The notes under the pieces are model-generated. The model searched no databases and had not been told where the DNA came from. It saw only the letters and a list, made by a program, of their open reading frames with translations. A stretch of DNA of 64,000 nucleotides from Streptomyces sp. ISL-12 (lineage in GTDB: Bacteria > Actinomycetota > Actinomycetes > Streptomycetales > Streptomycetaceae). This document shows, in pieces, positions 53,834 through 62,966 of this stretch; position 1 is the first letter of the stretch, and the number at the start of each line of letters is the position of its first letter. A program made the translations under genes and the position numbers. The stretch covers positions 20,197 through 84,196 of the forward strand of contig NZ_JAGGOO010000108.1 in NCBI RefSeq assembly GCF_018614415.1. The letters are read 5' to 3'.

Positions 53834-53851
53834 ACCTAGCGTGCACTAAGT
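53834..53851. promoter_or_regulatory. TetR operator in the TetR/MFS divergent region
   Basis: ACCTAGCGTGCACTAAGT, an imperfect palindrome (5 of 6 arm positions) preceded by AAA, 85 bp from the TetR ATG and 144 bp from the MFS ATG. It is the partner of the site at 52961. Confidence 0.76.
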
Positions 53852-53995
53852 GTTCAGGTCATCATCAACGTCACGCGACGACGGATCGCCGCCCGGTGAC
53901 CGCCCCCGTGAACGCCGTCCGAACGGCGGCCGGTCCCCTCGCCCCCCCCACGCCTCACATTTCCTCTTCGGCACCTCCGTGAAAGGAGGGCTGGC

Positions 53996-55465
53996 ATGAC
54001 ATCGACGTCGCCAAGCCCCTCACTCGACACCGCGCCCCCTGCCGAGCCGGGTGGACGATGGAACCTCCGCCTGGTCGCGGTGCTGATCGCTCTCGCCTGG
54101 CCCACCCAGTTGCTGGCCGCGGGCGGGATCCTCGGTGCCAACGCCACCGCGAGCGTCGCCCAGAGCTTCCACACCACCCAGGTCGCGTGGTTCGGCCTGA
54201 CCCTCACCCTGGCGTCCACCCTCCTCACACCGTTCGCCATCAAACTGGGCGACCTGTACGGCAGGAAGCGCGTCATGCTCGTCATGATGGCGCTGGGCGC
54301 CGGGGGTGAGGCCCTGGCGGCCTTGGCCGGGGAGTTCTGGCTGGTGCTGGTCGGCCGGGCCGTCGCCGGGTTCTACGGTCCCTTCGGCGCCCTCTCCTTC
54401 GCCGCGGTCCGGGACATCTTCCCGCCCCGGCTGGTCAAGCCGGCCAGCGGCATCATGGGCAGCAGCGTCGGCCTGGTGGCCCTCGGCACGCCGTTCCTGG
54501 CGGGCTGGCTCGTCGACAACTGGGGTTACCGGGGCGCCCTCTGGTTCCTCGCCATCGCCACCGGCATCGCCTTCCTGCTGGTCGCGCTGCTGGTGCCGCG
54601 GACACCGCGGTACGCCTCCGCGGCGGGCTTCGACTGGCTCGGCGGCCTGGTGCTCGGCGGCGGTCTGACCGCCGTGGTCTACGCCGTCGGCCAGGGACAG
54701 AGCTGGGGCTGGACGGACGCCAGGACGCTCGGCTGGCTCGCCGCCGGAATCGCGGCCCTGGTCGCCTTCCTGTTCGTCGAGCGGGCCCACGCCCACCCGA
54801 TCCTGGACCTGCGGGTGCTGCGCCGCCGCCCCGTGGCTCTGGCGCTCACCGCGGGCGGCCTCGCCCAGACGGTCGCGTTCACCCTGCCGGGCCTGGCCAT
54901 CCTGCTCGCCCTCTTCCCGCACATCCCCGGTGTCTCCGCCGGCCTGGGCTGGACGGCCCAGCACAACGCCGTGGTCAGCGTCAGCTGGAACCTGGTGATG
55001 TTCGGCACCGGTCTCCTGGCCAGCCGCTTCCTGCGGCACCTGGACCCGCGCAAGGTGTGGATCGCCGGGCTCGTGGTCATGGCGTTCGGCTACACGCTCG
55101 TGGGCTTCTTCCACGGCAACGAACTCGAACTGGCCCTGACGTCCTGCGTCGCCAACATCGGCTCGGGCATCGTGGTCGCGGGAGCGCCGGTGCTCGTGGT
55201 CGGTGTCGTCTCGCCCGAGGAACAGGGGCTGGGCAGCGGCATGCTCAACATGCTCATCAGCCTGTTCGGCGCCATCGTCACCGCGGGCGCGTACGCCCTG
55301 CTCAACGCGCACAGCACCGTGGTCGACGGCACCGCCTTCTACCAGGACGCCGGGTACGCGTGGGTCTTCTGGCTCGGTGCCCTCGTCACCCTCCTGGCCC
55401 TGGCGCTCTCCTTGTTCATCCCCCCGCTGAGCGACCCGGAGGCCGACGACGCGGTTCCCGCCTGA
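53996..55465 (+). CDS. MFS transporter, DHA2 (14-helix drug:H+ antiporter) family
   Basis: 489 aa with about 14 hydrophobic helices. Motif A is present in the loop after helix 2 (GDLYGRKRVML), and the FVERAHAHPILDLRVLRRRP segment before helix 8 is typical of DHA2 exporters. It probably exports a small amphipathic compound. Because it shares an operator with the rhamnosidase-GH1 operon, the aglycone released from a toxic plant glycoside is an attractive candidate. ATG 53996 has AAAGGAGG at ideal spacing. A terminator follows 41 nt after the stop. Confidence 0.93.
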   Translation: MTSTSPSPSLDTAPPAEPGGRWNLRLVAVLIALAWPTQLLAAGGILGANATASVAQSFHTTQVAWFGLTLTLASTLLTPFAIKLGDLYGRKRVMLVMMALGAGGEALAALAGEFWLVLVGRAVAGFYGPFGALSFAAVRDIFPPRLVKPASGIMGSSVGLVALGTPFLAGWLVDNWGYRGALWFLAIATGIAFLLVALLVPRTPRYASAAGFDWLGGLVLGGGLTAVVYAVGQGQSWGWTDARTLGWLAAGIAALVAFLFVERAHAHPILDLRVLRRRPVALALTAGGLAQTVAFTLPGLAILLALFPHIPGVSAGLGWTAQHNAVVSVSWNLVMFGTGLLASRFLRHLDPRKVWIAGLVVMAFGYTLVGFFHGNELELALTSCVANIGSGIVVAGAPVLVVGVVSPEEQGLGSGMLNMLISLFGAIVTAGAYALLNAHSTVVDGTAFYQDAGYAWVFWLGALVTLLALALSLFIPPLSDPEADDAVPA

Positions 55466-55506
55466 GCGGAGCGGAGCGGATCCGACGGGACCGGCCCGCT
55501 CGGGGA

Positions 55507-55540
55507 GAGGTGACCAGGCGCCGCGGTGCCTGGTCACCTC
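55507..55540. terminator. Bidirectional terminator between the MFS and SpoIIE-phosphatase genes
   Basis: Perfect 13-bp stem GAGGTGACCAGGC / GCCTGGTCACCTC with an 8-nt loop, between two convergent genes. Confidence 0.9.
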
Positions 55541-55580
55541 GCGTGAACCGCTCCCGGCCGCCCGGCAGGGCGACGTCGTC

Positions 55581-57644
55581 TCAGCCGTCGGGGCTGATGA
55601 GGAGGAGAGCGATGTCGTCGCCCGGGGTGGGGGCGTGCCGGATGAGGGAGTCGGCCATGACGTCGAGGTCGGTGGGGTCGGCCTGTTCCAGCAGCCCGGC
55701 CAGGGCCGCGGTCGCGTCGTCGGGATCGACACCGGGGGCCTCGACGAGGCCGTCGGTGTAAAGGGCGAGCACACAGCCCGGCGGCAGGGGGAACTCCCGG
55801 GTCGGGTACAGGGAGTCGGGTTCGACCCCGAGCAGGAGACCGGGGGGCACGTGCAGGAGTTCGGTGCGTCCGTCGGCATGGCGCAGCAGGGGCGGCGGGT
55901 GTCCGGCGGTGGCCAGGCACGCCCGCTGGGCGGCGAGATCCAGGTGGACGTAGACACAACTGGTGAACAGGCCGGGGTCGAGGTCCGTGAGCAGCCGGTT
56001 GGTGCGCGCCAGCACGCTGTCGGGGGAGGCGCCCACGGTGGCGTGGGCGTGGACGGCGGTGCGGACCTGCCCCATGAGGGCGGCGGCGTCGACGTTGTGC
56101 CCCTGTACGTCGCCGATGGCGGCGCCCGCGGTGTGGGTGTCGAGGTGGATGAGGTCGTAGAAGTCGCCGCCGACGCTCACCCCTCGGGCAGCCGGGAGAT
56201 AGCGGGCGGCGACTCGCAGACCGGGGACGCGGGGCAGTGTGTGCGGCAGCAGGGCGGACTGCAGGCGGTGGGCGAGGCGGTGTTTGGCGTCGTAGAGCCG
56301 GGCGCGGTCCAGGGCCTGGCCGACCAGACCGGCCAGTGACATCAGCACGGCGCGTTCGCCGGGCGGGAAGACATGGCGCCGGCGGTAGGCGAGGAGGAGC
56401 GAGCCGATGGGACGGCTGGACGCGATCAGCGGGAGGAAGGCCCACGACGCCATCCCGTCCTCGTGCACGGTGGACGGGTAGGCGCTCCGGATCTCCTCGA
56501 AGCTCGTGAAGAACTCCGGTGCACCGGTGGCCAGGACCTTGGCGCCGGGAATGTCCGAGCCCAGGGGAAGGGCGTCGTACCGGTCCATCAGCTCGGGACG
56601 GAAGCCGCGGTGTCCGACGATCCTGAGGCGGCCCTCCTCGCCGGTCATCAGCACCATGGCCTGCGCTCCCAGGGCGGGCAGCAGCTGGTCGGCGGCCTGC
56701 TCGGCCACGTCCCGCACCCCGACGGCCTCGGTGAGGGTGGAGGCCAGGTGCATCAGGTGGTACAGCACCGCGGCACGGCTGGGGCCCGCGGTCGGCACGG
56801 CCCGTGCGGAGGCGGCGTCCTCGGACGGTCCGCCGCGCGTGATGCGGACACTGACGCCGGAGGCATCCGGATACAGCTCGAAGGCCAGCCACACATCCGG
56901 GGGGCGCAGGACGGTGAACGCCTGTGGCTGCCGGCTGACCAGCGCGGCCCGGTAGCGGTCCTCCACCTGGGGGACGTCCATCCAAGGCAGCGCTTCCCAG
57001 GGCAGGGACCCCACCAGATCGTCGGCGTCGCCGCCGAGGAGATCGGCGGCGGTCGGGGTGACGAAGGTGAAACGGCCGTGCATGTCCAGTGCGCAGGAAC
57101 CTCCCGGCAGCCGGTCGAGGAAGGCCGCGACCGCCGACGCCTCGGCGGGGGAGGGGGCGCGCCCGGCCGGGGGCGGCAGCAGACGCGGCCGGTCGACGGG
57201 CAGCATCGGGTCACCGCGGTCCGCGGCCTGTCGCAGGAGGTCCCCCAGGCGGTCGCTGCCGGTACGGACGGCGTCGCGCTCGTCCCGGCTCAGCCGCGGC
57301 GGGTGGTTCCCGGAGAAGAGCAGCACCAGCCCGCCCTCGATCGCGGTGCCGGAGACGACCGGAGTGGCAGCCAGCGCGAACTTGTACGGCAGGACGAGCG
57401 CGGGCCGGGGATAGCGGCGCGCCATCTCCTCTTGACCGCCGACCCAGACCAGGCGCCGTTCGCGTACCGCGTCCGCCACCGGCATGGGATCGGTCAGGGC
57501 GATCCGCCTCCACGGAGTCGTGATCTCGTGCGGAGCTCCCGCCACCATCACGAGCCACAGCGCTTCCCCGTCCGGCGGCAGCACGTACAGCAGCCCGCCG
57601 AACGCGCCGCTCTCCTGGAGCACGGCTGTCATCGCGGTGTCCAT
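55581..57644 (-). CDS. SpoIIE-type PP2C serine/threonine phosphatase with GAF/PAS sensor domains
   Basis: 687 aa. An N-terminal GAF-like domain (about 1-150) is followed by a PAS domain (about 185-300; LDMHGRFTFVTPTAADLLGG), a second GAF (about 320-460) and the SpoIIE/RsbU phosphatase (about 480-685). The metal-binding aspartates are in GGDFYDL, IGDVQGHNVDA, LYTDGLVEA and GDDIALLLI. Such proteins dephosphorylate anti-anti-sigma factors to activate SigB-like factors in response to a bound signal. No sigma/anti-sigma pair is adjacent, so it probably acts in trans. ATG 57644 begins family-like sequence; the frame is open to 58013. Confidence 0.92.
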   Translation of the reverse strand: MDTAMTAVLQESGAFGGLLYVLPPDGEALWLVMVAGAPHEITTPWRRIALTDPMPVADAVRERRLVWVGGQEEMARRYPRPALVLPYKFALAATPVVSGTAIEGGLVLLFSGNHPPRLSRDERDAVRTGSDRLGDLLRQAADRGDPMLPVDRPRLLPPPAGRAPSPAEASAVAAFLDRLPGGSCALDMHGRFTFVTPTAADLLGGDADDLVGSLPWEALPWMDVPQVEDRYRAALVSRQPQAFTVLRPPDVWLAFELYPDASGVSVRITRGGPSEDAASARAVPTAGPSRAAVLYHLMHLASTLTEAVGVRDVAEQAADQLLPALGAQAMVLMTGEEGRLRIVGHRGFRPELMDRYDALPLGSDIPGAKVLATGAPEFFTSFEEIRSAYPSTVHEDGMASWAFLPLIASSRPIGSLLLAYRRRHVFPPGERAVLMSLAGLVGQALDRARLYDAKHRLAHRLQSALLPHTLPRVPGLRVAARYLPAARGVSVGGDFYDLIHLDTHTAGAAIGDVQGHNVDAAALMGQVRTAVHAHATVGASPDSVLARTNRLLTDLDPGLFTSCVYVHLDLAAQRACLATAGHPPPLLRHADGRTELLHVPPGLLLGVEPDSLYPTREFPLPPGCVLALYTDGLVEAPGVDPDDATAALAGLLEQADPTDLDVMADSLIRHAPTPGDDIALLLISPDG

Positions 57645-58160
57645 CAGTACCCCACCCGCCCCCGCACGCGTGGTGGCGCGAAGGCCCGAACAGGTACGTC
57701 CCACCCGTCCGCGCCGGGTGTCAGCCGCCGGGAACTCCGCGCGTCCTCGCCTGCCCGCACGGCGCGTACGACATGCCGACGGCACCGTGCCGGCCGGTGC
57801 GCTGGACAACAGCACCAGCGGCGGCGGCCGCCGAGCCCGGCCGACTCTGGCAGGGCCGCACCGCACCAGCCGTACCGAACATCGCCCATATGCGGACACT
57901 ACGCCCGAATCATCACGACGGCACATCACCTGGGACGGGATCGAACGGGGCGGGGCAGGGGGCAGCCCGGTGCTTCGCGACCGACGCCGGCCCTCCTCCA
58001 CGGTCGATCGCAACCGTCACTTCCCTTTCACCGCGCGAGGGGGAAGCATAAAGTAAAGGAAAAGGTGCGTTCTCTGACCTTTCCGGCCTTTCCGGTCTTC
58101 ATGGGCCGACGTCGGCAGTTGTCGAGTAGCACGCACACCCCGACCGGTGAGGGGCGCGTC
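57645..58160. other. Divergent intergenic region between the phosphatase and nfeD genes
   Basis: About 515 bp with no credible gene. An A-rich patch (GCATAAAGTAAAGGAAAAGG, 58047-58066) is the only compositional break and may belong to the nfeD promoter. The phrase CTTTCCGG occurs twice in tandem just after it (58078-58096). Confidence 0.5.
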
Positions 58161-58592
58161 ATGGATCCATGGCTGATCTGGTTGATCATCGCGGCGGGTC
58201 TGGTCGTCGTGGAGATCTTCACTCTCACCGCCGCGCTCGGAATGCTGGGAGTGGCCGCGCTGGTCACCGCGGGACTCGCGGCGATCGGGCTGCCACTGCC
58301 TCTCCAGTTTCTGGCGTTCGGTGTTCTCTCCGCAGCCACCTTGCTGTTCGTCCGCCCCATCGCGCTACGCCACGTTCTCCAGCCGCAACCGGCACGGTTC
58401 GGCACCGACGCGCTGGTCGGCAGGCCCGCCCATGTCCTCTCGGAAGTGACGGGGGCCGACGGCCGGGTGCGTATCGACGGTGAGGAGTGGACGGCCCGCT
58501 CCTACGACGAGACGCTGGTGATCTCGGCCGGAACGACCGTCGATGTCATCGAGATCAGGGGCGCCACGGCGCTCGTCTACCCCCGGGACTGA
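58161..58592 (+). CDS. NfeD-family membrane protein
   Basis: 143 aa. Three or four N-terminal hydrophobic segments (WLIWLIIAAGLVVVEIFTLT, ALVTAGLAAIGLPLPLQFLA, VLSAATLLFVRPI) are followed by a soluble OB-fold domain (GRPAHVLSEVTGADGRVRID, VIEIRGATALVYPRD). This is the short NfeD form without the serine protease domain. NfeD proteins partner SPFH-domain proteins, and an SPFH gene follows after 4 nt. Likely role: membrane-microdomain organisation or quality control. ATG 58161 follows GAGGGG. Confidence 0.93.
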   Translation: MDPWLIWLIIAAGLVVVEIFTLTAALGMLGVAALVTAGLAAIGLPLPLQFLAFGVLSAATLLFVRPIALRHVLQPQPARFGTDALVGRPAHVLSEVTGADGRVRIDGEEWTARSYDETLVISAGTTVDVIEIRGATALVYPRD

Positions 58593-58596
58593 AGCG

Positions 58597-59646
58597 ATGG
58601 ATATCTCTGCTGCTCTTGTCGTCGGCCTGATCGTCGCCATCGTCGTGATCTTCACTCTGGTCCGGGCGGTCCGTATCGTGCCGCAGGCGCGGGCCCGCAA
58701 TGTCGAGCGGCTCGGCCGTTATCACCGGACCCTGAATCCCGGCCTCAGCGTCGTCATTCCCTACATCGACCGGGTGCACCCGTTGATCGATCTGCGGGAA
58801 CAGGTCGTCTCGTTCAGACCGCAGCCGGTCATCACCGAGGACAACCTGGTCGTCGAGATCGACACCGTCCTGTACTTCCAGGTCACCGACCCGCGTGCGG
58901 CGTTCTACGAGATCGCCAATTTCCTGCAAGGTGTCGAGCAGCTCACAGTCACCACCCTGCGCAATGTCGTCGGATCCATGGATCTGGAAAAGACCCTCAC
59001 GTCCCGCGACACGATCAACAGTCAGCTCCGTGGGGTCCTGGACGAGGCCACGGGCAAGTGGGGGCTGCGGGTCAACCGGGTGGAGATCAAGGCCATCGAT
59101 CCCCCGCAGTCGATCAAGGACGCGATGCAGAAGCAGATGCGCGCCGAGCGGGACAAGCGGGCCGCGATTCTCGGCGCCGAGGGACAGCGCCAGTCACAGA
59201 TCCTCACGGCGGAGGGGGACAAACAGGCCGCCGTCCTGCGGGCGGAGGGCAACCGGACGGCCGCGATCCTCCAGGCCGAGGGCCAGTCCCGGGCCGTCGA
59301 CGAGGTGTTCCAGGCCGTGCACCGCAACGATCCCGACCCGAAACTTCTCGCCTACCAGTACCTCCAGGCCCTGCCGCAGCTCGCGCAGGGGCAGGGCAAC
59401 AACTTCTGGGTGATCCCCAGCGAGATCACCTCCGCGCTGCAAGGGGTGTCCCGGGCCTTCAGTGAGGTGTTGCCACCGTCTCCGGCCACCCGTGGCAAGC
59501 CCTCCGACGGTGACACGTCCGCTCAGGCCGCGAACGACACGGCGCGGGCGGCGGAAGCCGCCGCCGAGGCTCTCGCCGACGCGGCCGAGGCCGATGGCGC
59601 CACACCGGCGGAGAGCTTCTCGTCCGGTCGCCCGCGGACGTCATGA
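58597..59646 (+). CDS. SPFH/band-7 (stomatin-like) membrane protein
   Basis: 349 aa. An N-terminal transmembrane helix (ALVVGLIVAIVVIFTLVRAV) is followed by a PHB/SPFH domain: VPQARARNVERLGRYHRTL, NLVVEIDTVLYFQVTDPRAA, LRNVVGSMDLEKTLTSRDTI and VNRVEIKAIDPPQSIKDAMQ. A long coiled coil with repeated AEG units (about 205-250) and an Ala-rich tail complete it. It is the classic QmcA/stomatin type that oligomerises at the membrane. It is in an operon with nfeD, 4 nt apart. The extended acidic tail after residue 310 is lineage-specific. Confidence 0.95.
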   Translation: MDISAALVVGLIVAIVVIFTLVRAVRIVPQARARNVERLGRYHRTLNPGLSVVIPYIDRVHPLIDLREQVVSFRPQPVITEDNLVVEIDTVLYFQVTDPRAAFYEIANFLQGVEQLTVTTLRNVVGSMDLEKTLTSRDTINSQLRGVLDEATGKWGLRVNRVEIKAIDPPQSIKDAMQKQMRAERDKRAAILGAEGQRQSQILTAEGDKQAAVLRAEGNRTAAILQAEGQSRAVDEVFQAVHRNDPDPKLLAYQYLQALPQLAQGQGNNFWVIPSEITSALQGVSRAFSEVLPPSPATRGKPSDGDTSAQAANDTARAAEAAAEALADAAEADGATPAESFSSGRPRTS

Positions 59647-60210
59647 GGAGGCCGAGGCGGACGGAGCCGCCGTACCGCTGGGTGCCGTCCTTGCCCTTCA
59701 GGTTCGGGTGCTTCGTGAGGAAGCCACGCGTCTCGTCGCAGGACTTCTCGGCGTTGTCGTTCCGCTGACCCCGCGGCTCACGGTGTGGACGCCACCGACG
59801 GCTGTACCGCCGTGCCCGGCGCGGCCGTGGAGATCTGGCACTGGGACGCCTGGGGCTACTACTCCGGCTACACCACCGCGAACCCCGCTGGCTCGGCCCC
59901 CGCCGAGAGCGAGGACGGCTCCACCGCCGCGGCCCTGAGGGCGGGGGCGGAGGCACTCCGCCGAGCGACGCGCGGTGAAGGCTGCGCGGGCGGCCGGCTC
60001 ACCCAGTTCGGCCGGGTCCCAGAACGCGAAAAGCACGGGCCGGGCGGGCCAGATGTTCCTGACGGACGACGTGGGAGGGTTCGCACCGGGCGAGGGCGGG
60101 GTCGTCACCCTCGGGGACCCGGCGGTGTTCGACGCCGAGAACATCGACGACTGCGACCTCTGACGCCCCCGGACACCGGCTCGGCGCTCGCGCCCGGGGT
60201 GTGCGAGCCG
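59647..60210. other. Decayed intergenic stretch containing dioxygenase remnants
   Basis: No intact gene. It contains the intradiol-dioxygenase remnant listed separately and, further right (about 60046-60160 on the + strand), AGQMFLTDDV followed by GGFAPGEGGVVTLGDPAVF. The first of these recalls the C-terminal GHTGQxFFxDD segment of the same enzyme family. Confidence 0.5.
59752..59935 (+). pseudogene. Intradiol ring-cleavage dioxygenase remnant
   Basis: DATDGCTAVPGAAVEIWHWD, then AWGYYSGYTTANPAGSAPAE (59785-59900), is the conserved core of exported Streptomyces intradiol dioxygenases (catechol or protocatechuate cleavage, non-haem Fe3+). Immediately before it, VPLTPRLTV reads in another frame, showing a frameshift at about 59785. 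The usual WHCDA reads WHWDA. The Tyr/His iron-ligand half is missing or scrambled. It is non-functional. Confidence 0.72.
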
Positions 60211-61884
60211 TCAGGAGCCCACCACGTCCACGAACACCGGGTTGGAGTAGAACCAGGTGTCGGTCCACGGGTCGCCGTCACCGGGGGTGTGCGCCACCGG
60301 CCCGTGCGGGTCGACGGAGGCACCGAGCAGGCCCGCCGCGTGCCGGTTGCCGTCACTGCCGCGCAGCCGGACGTAGAAGGACTCCGCACCGGCTGCCAGC
60401 GGGACGCGCAGGGTGTAGGTGCCCGTGCGGCCGGTGACGTCCTCGGTGCGCACCACCCGGGTGTCAGGTGCCCGCCAGTCGTCCCGGTCGGCGACCGGTC
60501 CGCGTACCGCACCCCGGATGACGTCCACGTGGGCGAGCTTCGGCAGTACGCCGTGCGGGTTGGGGCGTGAGGCGCTGGTCACGGTGATGTCGAGGACGAG
60601 CCGCTCACCGCGGCGCACCCGCAGCCGGCCGCCCAGGGTCACCCCGCGGCCGTGCTCCCCGGCCCGCCGCACCCGTACCTCCAGGCCGTCCAGCAGGTGC
60701 CCGTGGTCCACCCAGACCCGTCCGGCGCGCAGCCCCGCCATCACCGGCCGGTACCCGTAACGGCTGACACCGACGTGGGTACGGCTGAACTGGCCCGGCC
60801 AGAAGTCGCTGCCCGCCTGCACCGTGCCGGTCTCGACCGGGTCGGGCAGCTTCCCGGTGTTGTCGAAGTTCCGGCCGGGCGCCCAGTCGCCGTTGCGCAG
60901 GGTGTCGTGGACGACGCGGTGGGCGTCGGAGTTGGCGGTGACCGAGAACAGCCGGCCCTCGGCCAGCATCGAGTCCCACAGGCCGCCGACGGTCGCGGTC
61001 GCCCAGTCGAAACCGCCGTAGGTGACGTAGGCGTCCGCCGGATAGCCGGACCAGGACTGCGCGGACGGCTTGTTCTCGTACTCGCCGCGCACCGACGCGG
61101 CTCCGCGCAGACCGGGGATCGCCGCGCCCTGGGCGCCGGGGGACCCCTCCATACCGACCATGATCCCCTCGGCGGCGTCCCGCCAGGCGCGCAACTCGTG
61201 CGGGGAGTCGATGCCGAGGCGCAGCGGGTGGTTGGCGAAGGCCAGCACGTCGTCGACGTAACCGGAACGGCGCTGCCGGGCCAGCCACTTCAGCGCCGCG
61301 ACGGCGTGCGCCTCGTTGCGGGCGGTGTCGGTGTCGGCGGCGCCGCCCTTGTCGTAACCGAGCAGCTTGCCGTCGTAGAGCCGCTCGAACCGGGTGAGCA
61401 GGCCGGCCTCGTGGCGGCCCGGGGCGACGAAGACGGTGGCGTGCTCGGCGGCCGGGATGTACCACTCCAGGCCCTGGAAGATCAGCTGACGCGGGTTCTC
61501 GGCCCGTGCCGTGAGGATCTCCCGGTGTTCCAGCGCCGCCCCGTACTCGGCGTGGCCGACGTTGGAGTGTTCGGTGAACACCATCCAGTCCAGGCCGTAC
61601 CGGGCGCCCGCGGCGGCCAGTTGGGAGAACGTGTACTTGGCGTCATGGCTGTAGACGGAGTGGACGTGGTGGTCACCGACCAGGTAGGCCAGGCGCGGAT
61701 CCTCGCCGCCGAGCCGGCCCCGTCCGCCGTCGGCGGCCAGGGCGGGGGCGGCCGGCGCGAGGGCGAACACGGTGCCGAACAGGCCCGCCCGCCGCAGGAG
61801 CCGACGCCGGGAGATGCCCTGTGCGTCGAGTCCGGCGGGGGAGACGGACGGGTCGGCCCAGGAGGGCAACTGCTGCTCGGTCAT
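60211..61884 (-). CDS. Tat-exported PHP-domain metallohydrolase (CehA/McbA-like)
   Basis: 557 aa. A twin-arginine signal is visible (ISRRRLLRRAGLFGTVFALA). The PHP domain (about 60-420) has GDHHVHSVYSHD (metal-binding HxH), VFTEHSNVGHAEY, LIFQGLEWYIP, FANHPLRLG and VTANSDAHR, all in family order. A C-terminal beta domain of about 130 residues follows. PHP proteins are tri-metal phosphoesterases or amide/ester hydrolases; the exported actinobacterial CehA-type members have no settled substrate. ATG 61884 follows AGAGGA, and the frame is open to 62058 without family character. Confidence 0.9.
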   Translation of the reverse strand: MTEQQLPSWADPSVSPAGLDAQGISRRRLLRRAGLFGTVFALAPAAPALAADGGRGRLGGEDPRLAYLVGDHHVHSVYSHDAKYTFSQLAAAGARYGLDWMVFTEHSNVGHAEYGAALEHREILTARAENPRQLIFQGLEWYIPAAEHATVFVAPGRHEAGLLTRFERLYDGKLLGYDKGGAADTDTARNEAHAVAALKWLARQRRSGYVDDVLAFANHPLRLGIDSPHELRAWRDAAEGIMVGMEGSPGAQGAAIPGLRGAASVRGEYENKPSAQSWSGYPADAYVTYGGFDWATATVGGLWDSMLAEGRLFSVTANSDAHRVVHDTLRNGDWAPGRNFDNTGKLPDPVETGTVQAGSDFWPGQFSRTHVGVSRYGYRPVMAGLRAGRVWVDHGHLLDGLEVRVRRAGEHGRGVTLGGRLRVRRGERLVLDITVTSASRPNPHGVLPKLAHVDVIRGAVRGPVADRDDWRAPDTRVVRTEDVTGRTGTYTLRVPLAAGAESFYVRLRGSDGNRHAAGLLGASVDPHGPVAHTPGDGDPWTDTWFYSNPVFVDVVGS

Positions 61885-62312
61885 GAGGTCCTCTGCTGTT
61901 CGAATGTGCCGGTGCGGCGACGAAGGGGCGGGCCGGGCGCGGCCCCGCACCCCGCGCGGGTGCCGACTTTCCGCACCCGGTACGGTCGGGCACCCGCACA
62001 CCCGGCCGGTCTCTCGTCGCCCACCCGCTGGACGATGCCGGGACCGTGGTACGGCCACGGGAAGCCGTCATGACGAACCGGCGTACACCAGATGGCCGAG
62101 CATTCCCTCCGAGTGCCCTCCGGCGGGGCCGTACCCGGACCAGGGCCGCGGCCACCCGCACCGCGGGGCGTGCCTGCCCCGTCCTCCACTCGCGGGACGC
62201 GAAAGCCGGGCACCCCGTGCCCGCCCCGGAACGCTGGATACCGCACATCGTCCGCGCCCACCCCGGTCAGGCACTGCCCCCCGGACGGATGGCCGCCTCC
62301 CCGCTCGCCCCT
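61885..62312. other. Intergenic region between the PHP gene and the OhrR-like gene
   Basis: About 430 bp without a supported gene. Open frames on both strands have GC-rich shadow composition. No repeat or terminator was recognised. Confidence 0.5.
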
Positions 62313-62792
62313 CTACCCTTGGGCCCGGCCCCGGCCGGAGACATTGGCCGTGAGCAGTCGCAGCAGTTGCTTGGCCGTGGCGTCCTGTTCGGGCGTCAGC
62401 CCCATGGCGTCACCGATGGCGAGCGGGACCTCGGCGGCCCGGTCCCGGAGGGCGGCCCCGGCGTCGGTGAGGCGGATGGCGACGGAGCGTTCGTCGTCGG
62501 TGCGGCGCTCGCGGCGCAGCAGACCACCCGCCTCCAGGCGCTTCAGCAGCGGGGAAAGGGTGCTGGACTCCAGTTGGAGCGCCGCGCCCAGGTCCCGCAC
62601 GGAGATCGAGTCCCGCTCCCACAGCACCAGCAGGACGAGGTACTGCGGGTAGGTCAGGTCGAGTGCGTCGAGCAGCGGGCGGTAGCGCGCGGTGACCGCT
62701 CGGGAGGCGGCGTACAGGGCGAAGCAGAGCTGGTCGTCCAGGAGGAGGGACCCCTGCGGGGACGAGGGCGGTTCGGGCGGGGTCGTGCGCAC
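62313..62792 (-). CDS. MarR-family regulator, OhrR-like
   Basis: 159 aa. LLLDDQLCFALYAASRAVTA at the N-terminus is the OhrR signature, with the peroxide-reactive Cys at residue 23. The winged helix follows (YLVLLVLWERDSISVRDLGA, LESSTLSPLLKRLEAGGLLR, with DDERSVAIRLTDAG in the wing). OhrR proteins release DNA when this Cys is oxidised by organic hydroperoxides or hypochlorite. GTG 62792 is chosen because AGGAG lies 7 nt upstream; GTG 62822 would add 10 residues. It is divergent from an HSL-family esterase rather than from an ohr gene, and an inverted-repeat region lies between them. Confidence 0.9.
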   Translation of the reverse strand: MRTTPPEPPSSPQGSLLLDDQLCFALYAASRAVTARYRPLLDALDLTYPQYLVLLVLWERDSISVRDLGAALQLESSTLSPLLKRLEAGGLLRRERRTDDERSVAIRLTDAGAALRDRAAEVPLAIGDAMGLTPEQDATAKQLLRLLTANVSGRGRAQG

Positions 62793-62860
62793 GGTGCGGC
62801 TCCTGGGTCGGGCACGGTTCACGGCACAAGCATCTTATCGGATTTCTGTCGCCCACCAAT

Positions 62861-62888
62861 GAGTTGCGCGCGACTGAATAGCGCGCTA
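62861..62888. promoter_or_regulatory. Candidate OhrR operator
   Basis: AGTTGCGCGCGACT (62862-62875) and the perfect 10-bp palindrome TAGCGCGCTA (62879-62888) share the xGCGCGCx core found in OhrR-type boxes. They sit in the divergent region about 70-99 nt upstream of the regulator start and about 78-105 nt upstream of the esterase start. Confidence 0.55.
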
Positions 62889-62966
62889 CTTTCCTGGTTG
62901 CCGCCGCTTCCCGGTGAACCCACCGGCGAGGCTTCCCGACGGCGCACCCGAACCGAGGAGTCCGCC

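Noticed and set aside
59650..59770. Minus-strand peptide NDNAEKSCDETRGFLTKHPN that looks protein-like
   Set aside because: It could be the end of a small secreted protein, but it has no start, ribosome site or recognised family and overlaps dioxygenase remnants on the other strand.
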